Of a DNA stretch of 64,000 nucleotides, positions 56,178-64,000 are shown in pieces. The notes under the pieces are model-generated. The model did no database searches and was not told the DNA's origin. It saw only the letters and a program-made list of their open reading frames with translations. Made by a program: the position numbers and the translations under genes. Source of the stretch: Fagopyrum homotropicum (Eukaryota; Streptophyta; Magnoliopsida; Caryophyllales; Polygonaceae); assembly GCA_033239125.1 (NCBI GenBank), contig BSWB01000006.1, forward strand, positions 118,776,242 through 118,840,241. Reading direction: 5' to 3'. The number at the start of each line of letters is the position of its first letter. Position 1 is the stretch's first letter.

Positions 56178-59065
56178 TGTAACACCCCAAATCCGCGGGA
56201 CTCGGGGCGCTACGGGTTGGGACCTCACAGTGGGTCCCGACCCTTAGCTTGACAACAATTTCACCGGATCTTGCAACAAGGCACAAATATAGGCCAAAAC
56301 CGAAATACATTTTATGCAATGTAAGAAAACCCAAAAGAAAACAAACAACGGACTTCAGCCGAAAACAACTACAAAGACCAAACGCCATACATGCGGCATA
56401 CAATAATACAATATACAAAACTCCAAACGTGACTCCAAACAAAACCCTTCCTAAAATGTACGGGCCCCGGCTGCCCACCCTTCCGTATCTCTCGGAGCAT
56501 GCCTAACCTGCAAGGCAAACTACAACATTCGGTATAAAACCGTTAGCTCACATTCGAAGCATTAGAATTAAAGGGAAAGGCACAAACACAATTAATTCAA
56601 CATAGTCACACAACATACTCAAAGCACACAAATCCGGTTTATTATCTTTATTTATTAAGTCATATCCCGTTCTAGTTCAACTTCTTTTGTGACACGAGAA
56701 TCCTCCGAAACTCGCCTCGGTCCCTTCTTCCGGCAATGGAACGGTCGGATGCCTCCGACCGTCTAACCAACACGGGCCAGTCGCCGAGATCCCCCTAGCT
56801 CTCACGGGGAGCCAGGCAGTGATGTCACCGCCCGTTATCATACACTTGGGCCAAATAATATAAAGGTCGGTAATCCTATTTCCGGTTTAGTTGTTATAAA
56901 CAATAAAATAATAAACACACACCACCCAACACACAATAATGCTAATACAAAGAATACGAGCTAAGTAAGTCCGAAGACTTACCTTATCGCCACACTCAAC
57001 TCACAACACTCTCGCTTCCCTTGGGAAGGAGTCCACAACCTGCTCACAAGAAGATAACTATATCAACAACTCGCTCAACTCAAGAAGTCTAAGACTTCTA
57101 CACCAATGATCTATGCGAGATCATTTGACTCACATTCTAGGACCACATCCTAGAATCTCTCATGCTCACATCAAACTTAACACAAGCTAGAAGCCCTCAG
57201 ACTTCTAGACCCTATGATCTTGCAAGATCATAACCCAAAACACATACTAGGATATACATGCCTAGTGTCAACTCAACGGTATCAACACTATGCTAGGATA
57301 CACATATTCTAGCCTATAATCTCAACAACTATATACTCCAATTCTCAAACCTCACAAGCCTCACAAGATAACATCAACACCTCAAGCTTAGAATCAACAT
57401 CAATCCATCAAACAAAATCAAATCCTCAAAATTCACCTAAGGTTCAAAGCCACTACTTGGCATTTACTCTAAGTTATGCTAGATCCATCCTAGCATGATA
57501 TAACTACTAAACATAACAAGATCGAGGAAGGAGGTACTCACACGACGTCAAAAGACGGATGTCGAATCTTGGACTCGTTAGGCCTTTATCGGGGCGCTTC
57601 CGGACCTAAAACCAAAGCTACACAAATTTAGCTAATACGCTAAATTTGATTGTAATATATAATATATATAAATCTAAGGTAACTCGTTTTCAAAACCAAG
57701 GTTAAAAATCACTAAAACATTTTTCGGGGAAATTTACACAATTTATAAACATGGTCAAAACCGCAAATAAATCCTTGGACCATATTCTGAAAATAATCCA
57801 ACAAAGGGCATAATAGTTAAATCTCAGAATTTGGGTCGCAAAGTATAAATAAGAAAATATGGCCAAAATCTGTAATTATATAAAAGCAGGGGCATATATG
57901 CAACTTCCAGAAATTAGGGCCAAAACTGCAAATACGAAATACTGGGTCCATTCTGTAATTAACTCTAAAAGGAGGGGGCGATTGTAATTAACAACAAGGG
58001 TTTTTAAAAAAAACCAAAGCGCCTTCTTCAGCTGGGGAAAGAAGCAAGGCGGCTGCGAAGAAGACCTCCGGCGGACGAGGTGATGGCGCAGGGGAAGGTG
58101 GCGGTCATGGCTTCTCCGGCGTGGTTCTTCAACGACCCAAGCGAGGCTGCTTCAACGGCAGCGGTGGCGAGGCGGCGGTCGATTTCGAACCACGACAGAG
58201 AAGAAGGAAGAGGAGGGGTTCCCCTCCTGGCGGCGGCGACAACCAGGGCAGGACACAGGGCACCTGGTGGTGTGTTTCGGTTCCCTCTCCCAGAGTCGCA
58301 AAGCAAGGTTCCAGGCGGTGTCTCCGGCGCCGGCTTATGAAGCAGGGTCGAGGCAAGAAAGGGCTCCGATTTCAGGCTGCGAGGGCAGTAGGAGGAAAGG
58401 CAGAGCTGCTGCTTCCCGGTGTCGATGAGGCAGTTCCTAGCAAAGGCGATGCCAAAGGTTCTCCGGCGTCGAGGCTTCACTCCGGTGAAGGAGAAGGTAG
58501 AGGAGTTCCTGAATATTCTTGGAAGAATGTCCAGAAGAGGGAGATGTGCAGATAAGGATGAAGAGGAGATAGAAGTTCCAATAGAGGAGCAAGGTTGAGA
58601 GAGTTGAGGGAGTGTGGACTATGGAGTGAGGCTGGTTTAGGTAGAGTGGAAAGACAAAGGGAATGATGAAAGCTGTGTGAGCGAGGGAGATGAGGCAGCA
58701 AGCAACGAGGAGTCAAAAGAGGTAGGTTGCACGGCAGGGTAAAGTCGGGGAGTGAGAGGGACGTCTCACCAACGGGAGGGAGAGATCAAATAAAAATAAA
58801 TAAATAAATAAAAAGGAAAAGTGTGAAAGATTAAACTCGATCAAACGCATACGGAACGGGGCTTCTGAGTCGGAAAACTTTCCGATTTTTTTTCTGAAAA
58901 AATAAATGAAAATGGATGTACGCGAACGTATCCAAAATAATAATATACTCGTAAAAGATATTTTACGTAGTAAAATACTTTTAATAAAATATTTAAGTTA
59001 AGAAAATATCGGTAGAAGTAGGATAAAATATATATCGAAACGCGCCAAAATTTTTGGGCATTACA
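56178..59065 (-). repeat. 5' LTR of element C (right copy, 2,888 bp)
   Basis: Same length as the left LTR with about five differences (for example CACAGTGGG for CACAATGGG at the start, GGCTTATGAAG for GGCTGATGAAG, CTCGTAAAAG for CTCGGAAAAG). Confidence 0.94.
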
Positions 59066-59237
59066 ACAGATCCCCCTAAAAACAAGTTTCGTCCCGAAAC
59101 TTGCTATGCATCGAACTTTTTGGTCCCTGAGGCCGAGGTATGAACTCTCACACTAAGAAGGGTTTAACCTTCTAATCTATACACACAAACTACTCAAACT
59201 ACCACCGCAAGATATATTAGGTCATATAACACATTCC
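59066..59237 (-). other. Second, truncated interior of element C
   Basis: 172 bp identical to 51812-51983, including the purine tract, beyond the outer edge of the right LTR. It ends at the TTCC shared by C (51980-51983), B (41974-41977) and the junction (59234-59237). Confidence 0.93.
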
Positions 59238-60990
59238 GATCCTCTTGAACCTACAGTAAGTGGCGGAAACCCTCTGTCTTCATAACGAGTCTTACTAACC
59301 CGAGTACGGTGGAGAGTCGGTTTCGGCACTGCTGCAGACAGGATAGACGCCCAGCCTCAGCCCGTTTCGCCACACCGCGCCTCGCCGGAAAGGTTGCCCC
59401 GAGCCGGATCGAAGCTAACCTTGGTGAGTACGGTACTGTACTCTCATGTGTCCCCTTCTGTTGTTGCTGGAATTGCAGTTATATGTAAACAAGTAAGTGG
59501 TGGTAGAGTTGAGTGGGTCTAGAGTTTTCACGTGGATTAATTAAACAAATAGTCAAGTTTAACTATAATACCTTATCACTGTAGTATGTTTTTTTTTTAG
59601 ATATATAGATTTATAGGTACCAGAGAGATAGGTATACATATCGTGATGTAGAGATAGTAAAGTTAGATAAGTATACTATGGAGGCGTGCAGGATTATACA
59701 TACGGGTACATAAATATGTATAGATACATATGAAATGGGAGACCTAAGCGTTTATATAGGAAAATAAATATATGTATAAGTATAGGGTATATGGTATATG
59801 GACTTACGTATATAAGTACGAGTTGAGAGTTATGAAATTATGTATATATAGAGGTAGAGGTGTAATGATCAATATTATATAAGAGTAGAGTAATAACCGG
59901 GAAGGAGGAGGAGTGTTGTTCCTTTTTCGAGTGGATTCAAGTTTTGAACTTACAACCTATAAGTAACTAACCGAGAGAGACTAATTATGGAAAACAAATT
60001 CAAAAAGGAATTTGAAGGTTTAAGAATAAACTTTGAGAACTTTTGGCACTAAGGTTAAAATGGTTTGTTTTCCGTAAGAGAGCTTTTCCGTAATTCCTTC
60101 GCATGAGGTTGGACATCTGGATGTGTGTTTGATCCATATGCCTTATTTGACAGGCGTTTGAGTTACCGCGAGTACGGACCGATTTGAGACTTGTTAGAGT
60201 GGGATTTGACTCAGGTAAGTCCTTGCGACTTACTTAGCCAGTTTCTGGATATTAGTTGAGTGATAGTGGTTGTGTGTGCTATGTGCGTGTTTTAATAATA
60301 ATAACTTGCTAGGACGACCGTTATTATTATGTTTAAGGCCCAAGTGTATGTATAACGGGCCGTGACATCACTGCCCAGCTCTGACAGGAGACTGGGAGGT
60401 TCTCTATACCCAGACCAGGCAGGTACAAGGTGAGATGCATCGGATCCATTCCTGAATGGTTACACGGGGGCGGAGGCGAGGTTTGGGAATCCCTCGTGTC
60501 ACAAAATAAGTATCATTAGCGTGAATGAGTAACATAACTTAAGATAATAAAATGGACTTGTTTGAAAGCATGATGGGTGTTTATATTTTTATGTGTGTGT
60601 GTGTGCTACTATTATTCTTCTAATATTTAGATAACTAGCTAATGGTTTCTCCTGTTGTGTTTTTAGATCTTCCGCAGGTTAGACCAGCAGCTGAGTGATC
60701 CGGAAGTAGTGGTCAGCCGGGTCTCCGTACTCCTTAGAGTGGGGGTTTGGGTTGTTGCTTTTTTGTCTTTTCCTTTTGTTAAGACAGTTAGTCTTTTCCG
60801 TTGTTTAAGTACGATAGGCTGTTAGACTTTGTTGCATTCATCCTTTTACAAATATACTTTTATGAATTTCGGTTTTTCTTATTTGTGTCTTGTTGCAAGA
60901 TCCTAGTAAATTGTTGTCAAACTGAGGTCGGAACCCATTGTGAGGTCCTAACCAGTAATGTCCCGAGTTCTGAGAATTCGGGGTGTTACA
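59234..60990 (+). repeat. 3' LTR of element B, 5'-truncated (1,757 bp)
   Basis: It matches 41974-43725 of the 5' LTR; the first 751 bp (U3 with the hairpin) are missing. It is followed by the duplication TCATT, so the right end of B is intact. Confidence 0.95.
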
Positions 60991-61433
60991 TCATTGTTCA
61001 TTCTATTGTTTACTGTGTTCTTCATCTTTTATCTCAATTTTCTTGAATTTTTTCTCCACTCCATCTAGTCAGCTACGTCGTAAAGGAAAGGAACCAATTG
61101 ATGTAGATGCTACACATGAGGTTACACATGATGGAAAATATCATTGGAAAGAATGGGTATTCCTAAAATTGATGGAACCATATGTGAATGGAGCCATGAA
61201 TGTGTTAGGTGTCGGTAATTGCGGATACAAATCTACTGCTTTGATTTTGGGCTTTCCAGATGAAGATTTCTTAGTAATAAGGAAAGAGATGCTTATGGAG
61301 TTGAACTTGAGAAGAACAATATATTCAAAGGTGAGTATTTAATTTTATAAAATTTGATATGTGCTTAAGAATGTTATAACTGGACTAAAAATGCTCCATG
61401 CCCACGTAGATATTGGATGGAGTTACCTAATAA

Positions 61434-61620
61434 CGGGATTGCTATTTGATCAAACACGGGAGGCAACACGGGCGCATTCTGAATGTGCCTTTGGGGCGCA
61501 TCCAGAGTGCGCCTCTGGGGCGCATCCAAAGTGTGCCTCTGGGGCGGATTCTGGATGTGCCCCAGAGACACACTCTGGATGTGCCCCAAAGGCGTACTCT
61601 AGATGCGCCCCGTAGTCTTC
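61434..61620 (+). repeat. 24-bp repeat block, copy 2
   Basis: The lead-in CGGGATTGCTATTTGATCAAA and about six 24-bp units (GGGGCGCATCCAGAGTGCGC and variants) resemble the block at 38744. Read forward, the units give GAHPECAS-like octapeptides. It begins exactly where the OTU reading frame stops. Confidence 0.8.
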
Positions 61621-61768
61621 ATGCCCATGCGCCTCGTATCTGCTCTACTCCTGCGTCTCGTACTCGAAATTCGATTCTCTTGACTCATTTGTATACTTTT
61701 GACTGACCGAATAAAATCGCTCCTATAAGCCTTGAAATTAGTAAATTTAACTATTATAATTCAACAAA

Positions 61769-61798
61769 CCCCGTGTAGGGCACGGGCTTGAAAACTAG
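61769..61798 (+). other. Helitron 3' terminus
   Basis: CCCGTG-TAGGG-CACGGG hairpin, eight bases, then CTAG, with T next. This is the standard plant Helitron end. The following ACATACTAAAAGAGAGTG looks like part of another Helitron 5' end, suggesting one Helitron inserted into another. Confidence 0.82.
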
Positions 61799-62210
61799 TA
61801 CATACTAAAAGAGAGTGCATGATTTGATGACGTGGCACGCTGTGGGAGCAGCAATCAAATGGAGTTCCCACAATTTTTTGGCCAATAAATCTTTATAGGC
61901 CAATTAATTTTTATTTTTTGTGCCAGAAAACAAACTGGTTAAAAATTTTTTTTTATTAAAGTATATAAATTTTATAAAACAAATTGGTAAACACTTTTCC
62001 GGCACAAATAATTAAGAATATTAAAAAAAATCCTTCTTTTATGTTTTTAAAAGATTTGTTTAAAAAATAGCCAAAATCTTTGATTATTTTGTAAAAAATA
62101 AATTAAGACTCCATATTTTTATCGGATTAAATTTTTTTACTAATCTCGAATTAAGCCAATAACTTTTTTTTTACTAAACCTTAATTATTTTGTAAAATAT
62201 AAATTTTGTT

Positions 62211-62262
62211 ATCCCACATCGGTTATTAGAGAAGGATGACACTCTGACAACATGTATAAATA
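62211..62262 (+). promoter_or_regulatory. snRNA-type promoter signature (USE + TATA), copy 1
   Basis: ATCCCACATCG (62211-62221) fits the plant snRNA upstream element RTCCCACATCG exactly. TATAAATA follows at 62255-62262, 33 bases later, the spacing known for Pol II-type plant snRNA genes. A plant snRNA 3'-box-like CA-N6-AGTATAA occurs at 62315-62329, after a small GACC-TTTT-GGTC hairpin. No known snRNA sequence is present. Confidence 0.5.
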
Positions 62263-62551
62263 GACCTCAAATGTTTGAAGATTATACAAATCATACATTT
62301 TTGGACCTTTTGGTCAAAATCAAGTATAATACTTAATTAGAAACAATTTGGTTTACTAGGCTTTTTCTAGTTTTGTGTTTAGTAAATGTACCCCTTGAGA
62401 GAAGAGTGTGTAAAGTTTGAAAATAAATACAAAAGGTTGGGGTATATTTACTTAATTGAAACATTAAAAAGCCTATTTACTACTATAGTTTTTCAAAAAG
62501 GTCTAGTTACCAAAATTACCCTACTTATTATACCGGATTAGCATTTGTATG

Positions 62552-62995
62552 TGGATTGTTGTGACCTACTAATTCGTAGGTCGTTTTGATCTAATAATTT
62601 TTGGGTCGTTTTGATCTAATAATTTTTTGGTCGTTTTGATCTAATGATTTTTGGGTCGTTTTGATCTAATGATTTTTGGATCGTTTTGACCTACAGATTT
62701 TTGGATCGTTTTGATCTACAGATTTTTGGGTCGATTTGACCTAATAATTTGTGGGTCGTTGTGACCCAATGATTTGTGGGTCGTTGTGACCCATTGATTT
62801 GTGGGTCGTTGTGACCCACTGATTTGTGGGTTGTTGTGACCTATTGATTCGTGGGTCGTTGGGTCGTTGTGACCTATTGATTTGTGGGTCGTTGTGATCT
62901 ACTGATTCGTGGGTCGTAGTGACCTAATAATTTATAGGTCCTTGTGACCTATTGATTTGTGGGTTGTTTGTGACCTACTAATTTGTGGATCGTTG
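62552..62995 (+). repeat. 25-bp minisatellite, array 1
   Basis: About 18 units of the type GATTTGTGGGTCGTTGTGAC plus five variable bases (CTATT and similar). The first units are T-rich variants (GGTCGTTTTGATCTAAT). Each unit holds a short inverted repeat GGGTC-GTTGT-GACCY. Confidence 0.92.
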
Positions 62996-63042
62996 AACTA
63001 TTAAATTCGTAATTCTTATTTTATCAATATAATAAATATACA

Positions 63043-63340
63043 TCTATATACTTTACTAAAACAAAAAACACTAATTCTTGACGTGCCGCTCCACGTTTTT
63101 TCTCGAATTAAACTTTTTTATTAAATCACGAATTAGGCTAATAAATCCTTTTTTTACTAAGCCATAATTAGCCTAAATCTTTTTTAATTAGTTCCATTTT
63201 TAAAGTATTTTATTTGGATTACTAACTAATTCCGATTACAATAACATTTCCTCTTCTTTTAATTTTTTTTCCAAATATTTAAAATTAAAAGATATTGTTC
63301 ATAAGCCTATCTCATACCCGTAAGCTTAACTTCCTTCCTA
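63043..63340 (+). mobile_element. Truncated Helitron copy (298 bp)
   Basis: It starts TCTATATACTTTACTAAAAC and keeps TGACGTGCCGCTCCACG and the TTAAATCACGAATTAGGC segment, then passes without a recognisable end into the next Helitron start at 63341. Confidence 0.6.
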
Positions 63341-63487
63341 TCTATATACTTTACTAAAACAGAAGATATTAATGCTGACGTGGCGCTCCACGTTTTTATC
63401 GGATTAAATTTTTTACTAAATCACGAATTAAGCCAATAACTTTTTTTTTACTAAACCTTTATTAGTTTGTATAATATGAATTTTGTT

Positions 63488-63539
63488 ATCCCACATCGGT
63501 TATCAGAGAAGGATGACACTTTGACAACATGTATAAATA
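63488..63539 (+). promoter_or_regulatory. snRNA-type promoter signature, copy 2
   Basis: ATCCCACATCG (63488-63498) and TATAAATA (63532-63539) are again separated by exactly 33 bases. Here the minisatellite begins about 45 bases after the TATA, replacing the 3'-box region seen in copy 1. Confidence 0.5.
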
Positions 63540-63584
63540 GACCTACAAGGTTTGAAGATTATACAAATCATATATTTCTAGACC

Positions 63585-64000
63585 TTTGGGTCGTTGTAAC
63601 CTACTAATTTGTAGTTCGTTTTTACCTAATGATTCGTGGGTCGATTTGATCTAATAATTTGTGGGTCGTTGTGACCCACTAATTTGTGGGTCGTTGTGAT
63701 CTATTGATTCGTGGGTCGTTGTGACCTATTGATTCGTGGGTCGTTGTGACCCACTAATTTGTGGGTCGTTGTGATCTATGAATTTGTGGGTCGTTGTGAT
63801 CTATTGATTCGTGGGTCGTTGTGACCTATTGATTCGTGGGTCGTTGTGACCTATTGATTCGTGGGTCGTTGTGACCTATTGATTCGTGGGTCGTTGTGAC
63901 CTATTGATTCGAGGGTCGTTGTGACCTATTGATTCGTGGGTCGTTGTGACCTAGTGATTTGTGGGTCGTTGTGACCTACTGATTCGTGGGTCGTTGTGAC
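63585..64000 (+). repeat. 25-bp minisatellite, array 2 (continues past the window)
   Basis: About 16-17 units, more uniform than array 1, with consensus GATTCGTGGGTCGTTGTGAC plus CTATT. Several neighbouring units are identical, a sign of recent expansion. Confidence 0.93.

Larger units (their letters stand above)
48924..59237 (-). mobile_element. Element C array: minus-strand long-LTR Gypsy in the form LTR-interior-LTR-partial interior
   Basis: Two 2,888-bp LTRs (48924-51811 and 56178-59065) in the minus orientation flank a 4,366-bp interior with a purine tract at the left end and a primer site at the right end, as expected of a minus-strand element. Immediately right of the second LTR the interior starts again (59066-59237, same as 51812-51983) and then stops at TTCC, where the 3' LTR of B begins. 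This needs a tandem element (LTR-int-LTR-int-LTR) followed by a deletion. The LTRs differ at about five sites. Insertion in B was at GTGAG (48919-48923); the matching right-hand duplication is deleted. Confidence 0.9.
41223..60990 (+). mobile_element. Element B: long-LTR Gypsy chromovirus relative, with nested F and C insertions
   Basis: The target duplication TCATT (41218-41222 and 60991-60995) brackets the whole 19.8-kb block. It runs 5' LTR (41223-43725), primer site (43729), decayed gag region, retroposon F, protease-RT-RNase H (47218-48905), minus-strand array C, then a 5'-truncated 3' LTR (59234-60990). The shared LTR part differs at about nine bases plus four small indels by eye. The LTR family is related to but distinct from A. 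Integrase and the purine tract were lost in the deletion that joined C to the 3' LTR. Confidence 0.93.
40387..61440 (+). pseudogene. MULE transposase C-terminus plus OTU domain, split by element B in its intron
   Basis: Exon 1 (40387-41165) encodes the C-terminal part of a Mutator-like transposase. VSCVHDFTI with QIHLFWKQVHWIP resembles the SWIM zinc finger and the segment after it; the linker GRPPIARSTRREQSSFEHST is the charged tail typical before OTU. A donor GTTAGT at 41166 pairs with the acceptor CCATCTAG at 61068, keeping the frame through QLRRKGKEPIDVD (61071 on). Exon 2 (61069-61330) has VLGVGNCGYKSTALILG, an OTU motif with the catalytic Asp replaced by Val but the Cys kept, and ends at AAG|GTGAGT. 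A third exon piece, RRYWMELPNNGIAI (about 61397-61438), ends at a TGA where the 24-bp repeat block begins. The catalytic His part is missing. Element B (19.8 kb) sits in the intron. Without its N-terminal catalytic core it is a fragment, perhaps captured by the Helitron. Confidence 0.75.
37431..61798 (+). mobile_element. Putative Helitron containing a MULE-OTU gene and nested retrotransposons (24.4 kb; about 4.6 kb without element B)
   Basis: The left end TCTTATATATACTAAAGCAG, preceded by A, resembles plant Helitron 5' ends (TCTATATACT..ACTAAAACAG, seen twice again at 63043 and 63341). The right end has the standard plant Helitron 3' structure: CCCGTG (61770-61775), loop TAGGG, CACGGG (61781-61786), then CTTGAAAACTAG at 61798, followed by T. 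Helitrons insert between A and T without duplication, which fits both sides. No Rep/helicase is present, so it would be non-autonomous. That the two ends belong together is inference; the 3' end alone is firm. Confidence 0.45.
61799..63042 (+). mobile_element. Helitron-like copy with minisatellite (copy 1)
   Basis: TACATACTAAAAGAGAGTGC at the start, then TGACGTGGCACG, is close to the Helitron starts at 63043 and 63341, which read ...ACTAAAAC...TGACGTGGCGC. From about 62115 (ATCGGATTAAATTT) the sequence runs parallel to 63401 onward, through the promoter-like segment into a minisatellite. No 3' hairpin/CTAG end was found. Confidence 0.6.
63341..64000 (+). mobile_element. Helitron copy 3, running off the window
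   Basis: TCTATATACTTTACTAAAAC is preceded by A, then TGACGTGGCGCTCCACG. It keeps the promoter signature and continues into the minisatellite. The 3' end lies outside. Confidence 0.65.

Noticed and set aside
62552..64000. Centromeric or telomeric satellite
   Set aside because: The 25-bp unit is much shorter than plant centromere repeats, does not fit the telomere heptamer, and the arrays lie inside Helitron copies.

Overview
The window is plant nuclear DNA, probably a eudicot intergenic/heterochromatic region, and it is almost entirely transposable elements. The evidence is plant initiator-tRNA-Met primer binding sites (TGGTATCAGAGC) in five LTR elements, chromodomain Ty3/Gypsy elements, Tourist-type MITEs with TTA/TAA target duplications, plant Helitron ends (CCCGTG-TAGGG-CACGGG...CTAG), and one spliced host gene. 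I recognise only one ordinary host gene: a mitochondrial inner membrane protease subunit 1-like gene (IMP1-like, minus strand, four coding exons, 32122-33024). I saw no tRNA, rRNA or CRISPR.

Layout. 1-3317: 3' half of a decayed Ty1/Copia element. 3579-14622: element A, a complete 11,044-bp Gypsy element with two 3,155-bp LTRs and target duplication GGTAC; its interior is non-coding apart from a broken integrase/chromodomain block. 14628-17972: intergenic DNA with four copies of a covarying hairpin motif and a Tourist MITE (16728-17091). 17987-21614: a rearranged LINE (14-bp target duplication) carrying a nested LTR element E (18257-20798, duplication GATGT). 22421-22701: foldback MITE. 23016-23840: broken OTU-protease gene of Mutator-transposon type. 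25473-30109: small decayed Gypsy element D. 30900-31330: hAT transposase scrap. 32122-33024: the IMP1-like gene, with possible 5'-leader exons as far as about 36.8-37.2 kb.

From 37431 to 61798 the boundaries fit a Helitron (5' TC..., 3' hairpin + CTAG). It contains a captured or resident MULE-transposase/OTU gene whose intron holds the nested Gypsy complex B (41223-60990, duplication TCATT). B is in turn interrupted by a poly-A retroposon F (45353-47115, 18-bp duplication) and by a minus-strand Gypsy array C (48924-59237) with the structure LTR-interior-LTR-partial interior, cut short at a TTCC microhomology that joins it to the truncated 3' LTR of B. 61799-64000 holds more Helitron copies with a 25-bp minisatellite and an snRNA-type promoter signature.

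The most unusual signal is shared by the three long-LTR families A, B and C. Each LTR appears to encode a spliced leader with two introns and a 57-61-nt middle exon, and the second splice donor (GTAAGT) lies inside a 7-bp hairpin preserved in all three despite LTR divergence. The interiors of A, B and C are badly decayed while their paired LTRs differ by only about 0.2-0.5 percent by eye, so these look like recently mobilised, trans-dependent (non-autonomous) elements.
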